Source of the DNA: an uncultured Clostridia bacterium | GTDB taxonomy: Bacteria > Bacillota > Clostridia > Christensenellales > Pumilibacteraceae | Direction of reading: 5' to 3' | Length of the DNA stretch: 51,254 bases | NCBI GenBank assembly: GCA_947175335.1 | Contig: CAMWMF010000013.1 | Coordinates: forward strand, 1 to 51,254 | Part shown: one piece after another, positions 41,726-49,937 of the stretch | Position numbering within the stretch: position 1 is the stretch's first letter | How the letters are laid out: the number at the start of each line of letters is the position of its first letter | Program-made: the position numbers and the translations under genes | The notes under the pieces: model-generated | Seen by the model: the letters and a program-made list of their open reading frames with translations, nothing else | Database searches by the model: none | Told to the model about the DNA's origin: nothing

Positions 41726-43397
41726 CAACAAGCTTTTAAAGGGTTACGAGGATATGCGGCTAATCGGCTATGAAGACGCCGCACTTCCCAACACCGTATC
41801 GTACGACGAGCTGCCCGACACATACCTTGACGGCGTTCTCAAAATGAACAGGCACAAGGACGGCAAGCTCATTCAAACATACAGCGCGGGCGAAAGTCAC
41901 GTCGGCGTAATTGCGGCGACCCGTCTCGGCAAGACTACAAGCTACGTAATACCCACTATATTGTCGTTTGCGCGGCAAAAGGTAAAGCGCAGCATGATAA
42001 TTTCCGATCCCAAGGGCGAGCTGTACAAGAGCACGGCGGAAACGCTGCGCAAGCAGGGCTACGACGTAAAGCTGCTCAACTTCCGCGACTACAAGCACAG
42101 CGAGTGCTGGAATATGCTCACGCCTATTTTCCGCAAGTACCAAAAGGCGTTAAAGATTGCCGAGGAGCCCGAGGTCGTTATAGACGGCGACGAGCTTAAA
42201 CACAAGTTCAACGGCAAGCTGTATGACGACTTTGACGAGCTGCAAAAGCAGGTGGAGTACCACACCGAAATGATGCTGGACGAGGTGGGCAACGACATAG
42301 ACATGCTTTGCTCTATGTTCATAACCACCGAAAAGCTGCAAGACCCGTACTGGGAGGACAGCGCAAGAGAGCTGCTCAAAGCGTTTTTGTGGGCGATGTT
42401 GGAGGACAGCGGCAAGGAAGCGGCCACGCCGACGCGCATAACCGAGGAAACGTTTTCGTTCAGCACCATACTTACAATACTCGCGCACTTTAAGGACGAC
42501 AACGGCACGCAGTACAACGACAGCGGTTACTTTTCGGTGCGCAAGCCGACCTCGCGCGCGTTGCAGCTTGCCAAAAACAACCTTTTGGAAAACGCAAGCA
42601 ATACGCGTAAATGTATCGTTGCTACATTCAACACCAAAATGGCGGTGTTCAGGGAGTGCGCAATGCGGCTGATTACGCGGTGCAATTCCTTTGACGTGGA
42701 AACTATTTGCGACAGGCCGACGGCTGTGTTTATTGACTACCGTGACGAGGTCAAGGTGCATTACCAAGTAATAAGCCTGTTTGTGCAAAACGCATACCGC
42801 TTTCTTATTGACAAAGCAAATGCGTCGGGCAAGGGCAGACTGGACGTTCCGTTCTACTTTATACTGGACGAGTTCGGCAACTTTCCCGCAATGCGCGACT
42901 TTGAAACTACCATTTCCGCGTGCGCGGGGCGCAACATATTCTTTATACTCATATTCCAGTCGTACGCACAGCTTAACAAGGTGTACGGCGCGGACGTCGC
43001 GGAAATCATACGCGACAACCTGAATATGCACGTGTTTTTCGGCTCTAACAACCCCGCAACGCTGCGCGCGTTTTCGGAGGAGTGCGGGGAGTACGCAAGG
43101 ATATCGCCGCTGTCCGCGCTCAACGGCAAGAGCGGCGATATGGAAATGTACAGCATAGAAACGATACCCCTCGTTACCAAAAGTCGGCTGTCGCACTTTG
43201 CGCCGGGCGAGTGCATAATTACCGAAGCCAACTCGGGCTACGTAATGTTTTCCAAGCTGGAACGGTATTACCAATGCCCCGAGTTTATGGGTCTGCCGAC
43301 GGCGGCGGAAACCGACTATGTTTGCGACGTCGATCCGTTCGACAAAAAATACGTGTACGAAGTCAAGTTCAAGCGTAAAAGTATGTACGATTTTTAG
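41715..43397 (+). CDS. VirD4/TraG-type ATPase lacking membrane helices
   Basis: The 560-aa protein is a type IV secretion coupling-protein family ATPase (VirD4/TraG). Walker A is ATRLGKTT (68-75), followed by the typical SMIISDPKGELYKST. Walker B is FILDEFGN (D385-E386), and IFQSYAQLNKVYG and FFGSNNPATLRAFSEECG follow as in TraG. VirD4 normally has two N-terminal membrane helices and sits beside mating-pair genes; here the first 60 residues are hydrophilic and there is no relaxase or T4SS gene nearby. It is therefore probably a chromosomal, soluble relative with another role. ATG 41715 has CGGAGG upstream and overlaps the previous gene. A strong terminator follows. Confidence 0.9.
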   Translation: MKYSNKLLKGYEDMRLIGYEDAALPNTVSYDELPDTYLDGVLKMNRHKDGKLIQTYSAGESHVGVIAATRLGKTTSYVIPTILSFARQKVKRSMIISDPKGELYKSTAETLRKQGYDVKLLNFRDYKHSECWNMLTPIFRKYQKALKIAEEPEVVIDGDELKHKFNGKLYDDFDELQKQVEYHTEMMLDEVGNDIDMLCSMFITTEKLQDPYWEDSARELLKAFLWAMLEDSGKEAATPTRITEETFSFSTILTILAHFKDDNGTQYNDSGYFSVRKPTSRALQLAKNNLLENASNTRKCIVATFNTKMAVFRECAMRLITRCNSFDVETICDRPTAVFIDYRDEVKVHYQVISLFVQNAYRFLIDKANASGKGRLDVPFYFILDEFGNFPAMRDFETTISACAGRNIFFILIFQSYAQLNKVYGADVAEIIRDNLNMHVFFGSNNPATLRAFSEECGEYARISPLSALNGKSGDMEMYSIETIPLVTKSRLSHFAPGECIITEANSGYVMFSKLERYYQCPEFMGLPTAAETDYVCDVDPFDKKYVYEVKFKRKSMYDF

Positions 43398-43420
43398 CTT
43401 ATAAAAAGATTGCAAAGGGT

Positions 43421-43460
43421 GCAAAAAGCTTTCGGATTTCCGAAGGCTTTTTGCTTTTGC
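43421..43460 (+). terminator. Intrinsic terminator of the ClpP-VirD4 operon
   Basis: GCAAAAAGC ... GCTTTTTGC stem with inner TTCGG / CCGAA, then TTTTGC; some of the stem is A/T. Confidence 0.7.
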
Positions 43461-43517
43461 ATAATTTTAAAGGAAATGATAAATACCATACGTAACGAAA
43501 ATCTTTTGGAGAATATT

Positions 43518-44216
43518 ATGTTCGGAATTAAACCTATATATTGGGTGCTTATCAATTCGACCGTGTCTTTCGTGTATCTGTTTATCATTTCCAAGCTGCT
43601 CGGCAAAAAGCAAATCGCACAGCTGGAATTTATAGACTACGCCATAGGAATTTCGCTCGGCTCGATTGCCGCGGAAATGTCGTTCACTTCGGATATACCG
43701 TTTTATCACTTTCTTATAGCAATGACAGTATTTTTTGTGCTGGCAATGGCGGTTACGCTGTTGGGTCGCAAGTGCACCTTTTTGAAACGCTGGATTAAGG
43801 GCAAGCCCGCCACACTTATTTACGAGGGCAAGATAGATTACAAGCAGCTCAAAAAGAACAAGATAGACGTAAACGACTTGCTGTCCATGCTGCGCGAAAA
43901 GAATTACTTCGATATATCGGACGTCGCGTACGCTATATTCGAACCGAGCGGCGAGCTGTCCGTCATGCCCGTCGGCGCGCAAAAGCCTGTAGTTATGGAA
44001 GACTTGGACGAGAGCAAGATAAAAAAGGCGTCGCTCTCCGACGTTTTGATAGTGGACGGCGCGGTGTCGTATTCGGGACTGAACGAAATAAAAAAGAACG
44101 CCGACTGGCTGTTCTCTCGGCTTAATATAAAGAATAAGGACGACCTCGACAAAATCATCCTCGCCGTGTACGACGACGAAACAGATGAGTTCAACGTTCA
44201 TTACAAAAACGACTGA
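43518..44216 (+). CDS. YetF-like (DUF421) membrane protein
   Basis: The 232-aa protein has three N-terminal membrane helices (about residues 8-27, 40-60, 64-84) and a soluble C-terminal domain with the DUF421/YetF patterns: LLGKKQIAQLEFIDYAIGISLGSIAAE, GKPATLIYEGKID and LLSMLREKNYFDISDVAYAIFEPSGELSV. The role of the family is unclear; some members are spore- or envelope-related in Bacillus. I chose ATG 43518, behind GGAG; a longer frame from 43410 begins inside the terminator. Length is normal. A terminator follows. Confidence 0.88.
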   Translation: MFGIKPIYWVLINSTVSFVYLFIISKLLGKKQIAQLEFIDYAIGISLGSIAAEMSFTSDIPFYHFLIAMTVFFVLAMAVTLLGRKCTFLKRWIKGKPATLIYEGKIDYKQLKKNKIDVNDLLSMLREKNYFDISDVAYAIFEPSGELSVMPVGAQKPVVMEDLDESKIKKASLSDVLIVDGAVSYSGLNEIKKNADWLFSRLNIKNKDDLDKIILAVYDDETDEFNVHYKND

Positions 44217-44235
44217 ATTTAAAATACCGTATATA

Positions 44236-44274
44236 AAAACCGTGCAAAACAGTATTGCCTTTTGCACGGTTTTG
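44236..44274. terminator. Intrinsic terminator, A-run/T-run both sides
   Basis: AAAAACCGTGCAAAA ... TTTTGCACGGTTTTG, a near-perfect hairpin with T-runs on both strands. Confidence 0.88.
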
Positions 44275-44289
44275 TTGTATTATAATGAT

Positions 44290-45657
44290 ATGACGTACAA
44301 AACCTTTTACAACAAAATAATATCGCTGTTACCGTCCGCCGATTTGCGCGCGGCGGCCAAAAACGGAAACCATGTTTTTTCCGAAACCGACTTGCTTAAA
44401 TTTATAAACGATTACGCGCCGTCGTTCAACAAAAAAATCGAGTATTTCGATTTGGCGGCGGAAGTGTTTTCGGATAAGGAAACAAAGTACCACGCCAAAA
44501 AGCTTGCCGAGCATTGCCGCAAGGTTTACGACTATTTTGCTATGCCGTCCGACGACGCCGTTTACGTAATTCAATCGCGTAGTAGCTTTGACGGCGGACA
44601 TTGTGTGGAAACGTTAGTCAATAAAACGTTGGACGACGCGCTTGTCACACTGCAAACTTGTGCGCGCAGGGATAAACGTGATATGAGCGAGGGTGAGTTT
44701 TACAAGTACGAGATAAAAAAGCATTCCACTGTATGTGTGCGTAAGTTTAATGATTTGAACAACGTCGGAGAGATTTGTTCGTGCAAATGGAATCCTAAGC
44801 TCGGCATAGTGGATATAGACGCTTGGAATTTAAAAAACGAGTTTGGTGTGGATTGCAAAACTTGCAAGCGCAAGCATGTTTGCCTTGATTCACATGAAGT
44901 AAAGTACCCCGCATTTTTGCAGCCGTACGACCTTGTTGCATACAAAACGGACGGCTTTACGCCCATTGAGTACAATAAGTACGGGACTGCAATACGGCAT
45001 ACCGATATTGCGTACGGCGTGCTTTGTTGCGATATGACCCGCGACGATAATAATATTTCGTCGTACGTAGTTTGCCTTGACAGCAAGTGCGTAAAGGAGC
45101 GTCGTGCGGACGAAAAAACGGAGGACGGTTATCATATGATCTACTTCGACCACGACCATCCGCAATATGCCGAGCTGTACAAGCCGAATAGAAGTGAAGT
45201 GCCGGATAGTATTTACGCCGACTATTTGTATGCGGTAGACGAGCTGAAAAAGATAGATACGTTAGCGTCTACAACTATGGGAAGCGGACACCCGAATGAT
45301 GACGATTTGCCGAAAACTCATTTTATGAACCTTGCGTCCGAGCCGTTCCGCCTTATAGAAAGCGGGCAAAAGACTGTTGAGGTTAGGCTGTACGATGAAA
45401 AGCGGCAGGCTATAAAGCGCGACGATAAAATAGTATTTTTCTTTTGCGAGAATGTGGATAACATAATTACCGCAAGAGTGAGCGGATTAAAACGGTTTAA
45501 CACTTTTATCGAGCTTATGCAATCGGACTTGTTTGAGCGAACGGGATTTAACGGGACGCCCGAGCAGGCGGTACAAAGCATGTACAAATACTACACACCC
45601 GAACAGGAAAAGAAGTACGGCGTTTTGGCGATTGAGATTGAACTTGTAAGCGATTGA
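44290..45657 (+). CDS. ASCH-domain protein with unknown N-terminal part
   Basis: The 455-aa protein ends in an ASCH domain (about residues 340-455: FMNLASEPFRLIESGQKTVEVR, IKRDDKIVFFFC, FERTGFNGTPEQAVQSMYKYYT), a PUA-like fold thought to bind RNA or modified bases. The N-terminal 320 residues are unfamiliar and include several Cys/His-bearing stretches (CSCKWNPK, CKTCKRKHVCLD), one possibly a zinc site. I chose ATG 44290, soon after a TATAAT at 44281; a longer frame starts inside the upstream gene and terminator and is rejected. No clear ribosome binding site is visible. The next gene is 35 bp downstream. Confidence 0.7.
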   Translation: MTYKTFYNKIISLLPSADLRAAAKNGNHVFSETDLLKFINDYAPSFNKKIEYFDLAAEVFSDKETKYHAKKLAEHCRKVYDYFAMPSDDAVYVIQSRSSFDGGHCVETLVNKTLDDALVTLQTCARRDKRDMSEGEFYKYEIKKHSTVCVRKFNDLNNVGEICSCKWNPKLGIVDIDAWNLKNEFGVDCKTCKRKHVCLDSHEVKYPAFLQPYDLVAYKTDGFTPIEYNKYGTAIRHTDIAYGVLCCDMTRDDNNISSYVVCLDSKCVKERRADEKTEDGYHMIYFDHDHPQYAELYKPNRSEVPDSIYADYLYAVDELKKIDTLASTTMGSGHPNDDDLPKTHFMNLASEPFRLIESGQKTVEVRLYDEKRQAIKRDDKIVFFFCENVDNIITARVSGLKRFNTFIELMQSDLFERTGFNGTPEQAVQSMYKYYTPEQEKKYGVLAIEIELVSD

Positions 45658-45692
45658 TACAAAGCATACGTTTAATATATAGGGTAATAAAA

Positions 45693-46166
45693 ATGAAAAT
45701 AGTGTTTTTGGATATAGACGGCGTACTTAATTCGCGCGAGTATGACAGAACGCGCGACAAATCCAAGCTGACCAATATCGACGAAACGCGTATTCCGTTC
45801 GTCAAGCAAATTGTGGAGCAAACGGGCGCGGTAATCGTGCTCAGCTCGACATGGCGCACGCACTGGAACAGCGACAAAAACAAGTGCGACGAGGACGGCT
45901 TGTATATTATAGACTTGTTCGGCAAGTACGGCGTGGAAATTTACGACAAAACGCCCGACTTAGGATTTTACGCCGACCGTCCCGACGAGATAAAGCAGTA
46001 CCTGCTCGAGCTGGGCGAGAAAGTGGAAAGCTTCGTCATTATAGACGACTACCTATACGGTTGGGGCGATTTGAGCGATAGGTTTGTAAGGACCGACCCG
46101 TACCGCTCGCTCGGCATAGACGCCGATACCGTCGCCCAAGCGGTAAAGATTTTAAATAATCAATAA
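45693..46166 (+). CDS. HAD-like phosphatase (RNA-repair type HAD domain)
   Basis: The 157-aa protein has a HAD motif I, FLDIDGVLNS (residues 5-14), a motif II in VIVLSSTWRTHW, and a late IIDDYLYGW with the acidic motif IV pair. The SSTWR pattern and small size match the HAD domain found in Swiss-Army-knife RNA repair proteins and related single-domain phosphatases. The substrate is unknown. I chose ATG 45693; the ribosome binding site AGGG is weak. It lies 35 bp after the ASCH gene on the same strand; with that RNA-binding-type domain nearby, an RNA link is possible. Confidence 0.8.
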   Translation: MKIVFLDIDGVLNSREYDRTRDKSKLTNIDETRIPFVKQIVEQTGAVIVLSSTWRTHWNSDKNKCDEDGLYIIDLFGKYGVEIYDKTPDLGFYADRPDEIKQYLLELGEKVESFVIIDDYLYGWGDLSDRFVRTDPYRSLGIDADTVAQAVKILNNQ

Positions 46167-46211
46167 TTATATACGGTTGACGTTCCTTGCGGCTTTATTT
46201 AAAATTACCGA

Positions 46212-46241
46212 TTGACAAAACGGCTCACGGTCTTGTATAAT
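46212..46241 (+). promoter_or_regulatory. Promoter of the radical SAM activase operon
   Basis: TTGACA (46212-46217), 18-bp spacer, TATAAT (46236-46241). Confidence 0.7.
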
Positions 46242-46272
46242 GTGACTATTATATATATAAAGGAAGAGGGCC

Positions 46273-46977
46273 GTGGAGCAATACGTAAAGATTTGCGGAA
46301 TACAAAAGCTGACGCTACTCGACTATCCCGAGCATACGGCGTGCACGCTGTTTGTGGCGGGGTGTAATTTTCGCTGTCCGTTTTGCCATAACAGCGAGCT
46401 ATTGGGCGGCGGCGTGGAGTTTTACGACGAGGCGGAAATTTTCGCGTTTCTCGCTAAACGTGCGGGCGTGCTGGAAGGTGTGTGCGTAACGGGCGGTGAA
46501 CCCACGCTGTACACCGACCTCGACAGACTGCTGCGTAAGATTAAGGATTTGGGTTACTCGGTCAAGCTGGATACCAACGGCTATATGCCCGACAGGCTTG
46601 CCGCGCTAATCGACGCGGGGCTGGTGGATTACGTGGCCATGGATATAAAAAATTCTCCCGACCGCTACGCCGAAACGGCGGGCTTGCCGCAAGAGCGGTT
46701 TGACATTACTGCAATAGAGAAATCGATAGATATAATAATGAAAAGCGCGCCCGATTACGAATTTCGCACTACCGTCGTTACCGAGCTGTTTGACGAAAAG
46801 AGCATAGAGGGCGCGGCGCGTATGATTTTGGGCGCAAAAAAATACTTTTTGCAAAAGTTCGTAATGCGCGATACCGTGCCGAGCAAAACGCTTACCTCGC
46901 CGCAAAGCATTGTGCTGTCGCGGTACTTGGATATAGTAAAGCGCATTATTCCCACCGCTCAAATAAGAGGTGAGTAA
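46273..46977 (+). CDS. Anaerobic ribonucleotide-reductase activase-type radical SAM enzyme
   Basis: The 234-aa protein has the radical SAM CxxxCxxC motif (C31, C35, C38 in CNFRCPFC) with the opening KLTLLDYPEHTACTLFVAG, typical of the NrdG2/anaerobic RNR activating group (TIGR02495-like). It would make the glycyl radical on an anaerobic reductase using a 4Fe-4S cluster and SAM. No nrdD gene lies in the window. The GGEPT motif (74-78) is present. The start is GTG 46273 with AAGGAAGAGG upstream. The DUF4353-type lipoprotein gene begins just after its stop, so the two are on one transcript, an unexpected pairing. Confidence 0.9.
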   Translation: MEQYVKICGIQKLTLLDYPEHTACTLFVAGCNFRCPFCHNSELLGGGVEFYDEAEIFAFLAKRAGVLEGVCVTGGEPTLYTDLDRLLRKIKDLGYSVKLDTNGYMPDRLAALIDAGLVDYVAMDIKNSPDRYAETAGLPQERFDITAIEKSIDIIMKSAPDYEFRTTVVTELFDEKSIEGAARMILGAKKYFLQKFVMRDTVPSKTLTSPQSIVLSRYLDIVKRIIPTAQIRGE

Positions 46978-46978
46978 A

Positions 46979-49123
46979 ATGAAACTGAAAAAGCTGATAA
47001 GCGCGTTATGCTGCGTTGTGATAGGCGGAACGCTTGCGGCTTGTAGCGACCGCACGCCGAACGGCGGCGGTGGGGACAAGCCCGATTATGGCGACGGAAA
47101 AATACCCGACGATAACAACGTGACGGTGGTCGACCCGGACAAGACCGAGCATAGTTTTGCTTTAATTTCTCAATCTGGTGGCACGATTACTTACAAATGC
47201 TCCGACTGTAATGAGCAGGAAACGGTTACTGTAACGTGCGTAAGCGGTACGGCAAACGCGTACACGGCGGAGGACAACACCATAACATTTAATAATGTAT
47301 CCGAAAAAAGCGTTTACGATATAAGCGGGTCGTTGCACGGCAATATCGTAGTCGACGTAGGCGATAGCAATAAATTCGAATTGCAAATGAGCGGGCTTAC
47401 AGTCAATTCCGCTTCGGCATGTCCGATTACCGTTATTAGCGGCGACAAGGTTACGCTGTCGGCAAAAAAGTCCACCGAAAATTATATTTACGATTTGCGC
47501 GCGGCTGTCGATACGACCGACAATACAGCGATATCCGCAAGCGTGTACGCCGAGTGCGATTTGGATATCCAAGGCAAGGGCAGCCTTACCGTCAAGTCGG
47601 TAAACAACAACGGCGTTCATACCAAAAACGATTTGAACGTTAAAAACTTGGATTTGCAGGTCGATTGCATGGACAACGCGCTCAAAGGCAACGACGGCGT
47701 CACGATAGAGGGTGGCAACGTCGTTCTTATTTCGCGACATGGCGACGGTATTAAAACAACCGACAGCGACGTCTCCAAAAAGGGAAACCAACGCGGCACG
47801 GTTGCGATTACGGGCGGCGACGTCCTTATATATGCGGCGTGCGACGGAATAGACGCCGCATACGACGTGAATATAGACCAAAGCTCAACGGACACGACTT
47901 TACAAATATTCACCGACAAATATTCAAAATATTCGGAGGAAGTGACGGCGACCGCCGAAAGCACGTACTACGTGCGGTTTAATTCGGGCGCCTACAAGTA
48001 CTCGCTCAAATTCTATAACGACGATACCGACGCGGTATGGCAAAATTCCTCTTCCGTAACGATGGTGGGTAGCTACCGTTACTATCCTATACCTAAGCCG
48101 AGCGGTTACAGCCACGTGCAGCTTTATATTTATAACAGCACTCAGCAGCAGGGTCAGGACGAGGACTACGTCGCTTGCACGGAAGGCATGACGGTAAACA
48201 ACAATTACGACACCATAGCTTTGCAGACGAGAGGTGGCAGTCTTTCTTACAGCTGGACCAACTATACAACCTCGCAGCAAGGCGGTCGCCCGGGCGGCGG
48301 CTTTGGCGGTCCCGGCGGCATGAACGACGGTAACACCGACAAGGGCAATCATTCGACAAAAGGAATAAAGGCGAGTAACGCCGTTGCGATTTCGGCAGGG
48401 AGTATTACCGTAAGCGCGTACGACGACGCCATACACGCAAGCAACGACACTACTTTGGAAAACGGCGAAGCGGCGCTTGGCAACGTGACTATATCGGGCG
48501 GTGACTTGACTTTACGCTCCAACGACGACGGACTTCACGCCGATAACAAGGTGGCTATAAGTGGCGGTACCGTCAATATAGTAAGCAGCTACGAGGGGAT
48601 AGAAGGCACGATTGTGGAAATCTCCGGAGGCGATATAACGGTAAAATCCAACGACGACGGAATAAACGGCATGGCAAAATCGGGTACCGCAATTACTATA
48701 TCGGGCGGAAAGCTTTACGTGTATGCGAGCGGCGACGGCGTAGATTCCAACAGCACGACTCAATACGAGGGTATTCACTTTGTCGGCGGCAGGAGCGTTA
48801 TCATATCGACCGGTCAAGCCGATTCCGCCATAGACACCGAGCGCGGATATAAGTATACAGGCGGCTACGTTGTTGCCGCATGCAAAAGCGGCGGCATGGG
48901 CAGCGAGTCGACAAATTGCCAAAGCTTTTCCTCGGTCGGAACGAGCAAAACGATGAGCTTGCAAAAGGACGGATATTTGACGGTGGACGGCGTAGCGACG
49001 GTAAAAATGCCCGCGGCGATAAACGCGCTTGTCGTGTGCTTGGGCAAAACAAACGCCACTATATCCTCGGGGACTACCGCGGGCGGGACATTGGACTCCA
49101 ACGGCGTGTGGTGGAACATTTAA
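46979..49123 (+). CDS. DUF4353-type carbohydrate-binding lipoprotein
   Basis: The 714-aa protein has a lipoprotein signal peptide (LAAC, Cys22), a Gly/Asp-rich linker, and a long body of short parallel-strand repeats of the form ISGG-x-hydrophobic-x-x-x-DDGI(H/N), seen for example as ISGGDLTLRSNDDGLHADNK and ISGGDITVKSNDDGINGM. These DDG-containing units are typical of carbohydrate-binding DUF4353 proteins, which probably form a beta-helix and may bind sugars or calcium. A Gly/Pro/Arg-rich hinge lies near residues 440-460. The protein is expected at the cell surface. ATG 46979 follows AGAGGTGAG and sits next to the stop of the radical SAM gene. The stop codon borders an EcoRI-rich repeat. Confidence 0.85.
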   Translation: MKLKKLISALCCVVIGGTLAACSDRTPNGGGGDKPDYGDGKIPDDNNVTVVDPDKTEHSFALISQSGGTITYKCSDCNEQETVTVTCVSGTANAYTAEDNTITFNNVSEKSVYDISGSLHGNIVVDVGDSNKFELQMSGLTVNSASACPITVISGDKVTLSAKKSTENYIYDLRAAVDTTDNTAISASVYAECDLDIQGKGSLTVKSVNNNGVHTKNDLNVKNLDLQVDCMDNALKGNDGVTIEGGNVVLISRHGDGIKTTDSDVSKKGNQRGTVAITGGDVLIYAACDGIDAAYDVNIDQSSTDTTLQIFTDKYSKYSEEVTATAESTYYVRFNSGAYKYSLKFYNDDTDAVWQNSSSVTMVGSYRYYPIPKPSGYSHVQLYIYNSTQQQGQDEDYVACTEGMTVNNNYDTIALQTRGGSLSYSWTNYTTSQQGGRPGGGFGGPGGMNDGNTDKGNHSTKGIKASNAVAISAGSITVSAYDDAIHASNDTTLENGEAALGNVTISGGDLTLRSNDDGLHADNKVAISGGTVNIVSSYEGIEGTIVEISGGDITVKSNDDGINGMAKSGTAITISGGKLYVYASGDGVDSNSTTQYEGIHFVGGRSVIISTGQADSAIDTERGYKYTGGYVVAACKSGGMGSESTNCQSFSSVGTSKTMSLQKDGYLTVDGVATVKMPAAINALVVCLGKTNATISSGTTAGGTLDSNGVWWNI

Positions 49124-49157
49124 TTCGGAATTCGGAAAGCGGAATTCGGAATTATAA
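49121..49157. repeat. EcoRI-rich dispersed repeat, copy 4
   Basis: TAATTCGGAATTCGG, spacer AAAGC, then GGAATTCGGAATTATA; the TAA is the stop codon of the lipoprotein gene. Confidence 0.8.
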
Positions 49158-49171
49158 TTGTGGAGCAGAAT

Positions 49172-49636
49172 ATGGATTATCCCATTAAAGTTTTTGAGAT
49201 TAACAGTCCCGACGGCGATTGTATTAAAATGGAAATATTGGAAGTATACGGTTTTCCGAACGGAACTTCATTTCGCGGGGGATATGATATACTTTGTAGC
49301 TTGGAGATAAACGCCGAAGCGTATAGTATACGCTCCGAGCGCTATTATTCGGCAACAGGCGCTTTGTATGATTTTTACGTTGCCATGCGAAATTGCTACG
49401 ACAAATTAAACGGCAAGGCTATATATAAAGTATTCCATGCGGAAAACGATTTGGAATTTGAAGTGAATTTCGATAATGGAAAAGTGAAAGTGTCGGGCTC
49501 GTATCAAGATAATCCGCATGTTAAAAACGTTCTCGGCTTTGAATTTATTTCCGACCAATCATATTTTAATGAGGTGTTGAATGATTTGAAAAAAATCGTT
49601 TTATTATTCGGAGATAATAAAGGAAAGAGGAAATAA
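49172..49636 (+). CDS. WapI-like immunity protein
   Basis: The 154-aa protein resembles the WapI family of immunity proteins: KMEILEVYGFPNGTSFRGGYD, a strand-rich centre with YSATGALYDFYVAMRNCYDKLNG, and a late GFEFISDQSYFNEVLNDLKK. WapI proteins protect against polymorphic WapA-type toxins. There is no toxin gene in the window, so it would be an orphan immunity gene, which is common. I chose ATG 49172, with GGAG six bases upstream; a GTG at 49160 would add four residues. The EcoRI-rich repeat lies right before it. The assignment is from pattern memory. Confidence 0.65.
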   Translation: MDYPIKVFEINSPDGDCIKMEILEVYGFPNGTSFRGGYDILCSLEINAEAYSIRSERYYSATGALYDFYVAMRNCYDKLNGKAIYKVFHAENDLEFEVNFDNGKVKVSGSYQDNPHVKNVLGFEFISDQSYFNEVLNDLKKIVLLFGDNKGKRK

Positions 49637-49766
49637 AATCCCAAATAAAAAACCGCCGAAAGGCGGAACGTCGGACGCCAACGTGGGGGATTTAAGAATT
49701 TATATAAGAGATAAAAGATAAGATTGAATAGATAAGAATGACGGAAAAAATTTTATTAAATTAATT

Positions 49767-49830
49767 ATGCGGCTTCGCCTAGATTTCTCCGCTACGTTCG
49801 CATTCGCTCACTTCGGTCGAAATGATGGGA
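49767..49830. repeat. Dispersed palindromic repeat (CCTAGATTTCTCC type)
   Basis: GCGGCTTCGCCTAGATTTC, then CTTCGGTCGAAATGATGGG; its reverse complement is the right arm at about 1722-1783. Confidence 0.7.
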
Positions 49831-49905
49831 TTTAAAGGTTACTATTCTATGAGGGCGCGATAGCGCAGTCCGACATTATTCACTTTTCACTATTAACTAT
49901 TCACT

Positions 49906-49936
49906 AAAAAACTCCCGCGTTGGCGGGAGTTTTGTT
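49906..49936 (-). terminator. Intrinsic terminator of the A/Q-rich gene
   Basis: Minus strand: ACTCCCGC-CAAC-GCGGGAGT then TTTTTT, 2 bp beyond the stop codon. Confidence 0.88.
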
Positions 49937-49937
49937 T

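Larger units (their letters stand above)
49637..49937. other. Intergenic region with a repeat and terminators
   Basis: A small hairpin CCGCC-GAAA-GGCGG (49653-49666) has an A-run on its left, so it is terminator-like on the minus strand. 49767-49830 is a dispersed palindromic repeat and 49906-49936 the terminator of the A/Q-rich gene. The rest shows nothing. Confidence 0.55.

Noticed and set aside
41715-43397. A second conjugative element around the VirD4-like gene
   Set aside because: No relaxase, T4SS, integrase or att repeats nearby, and composition matches the host.
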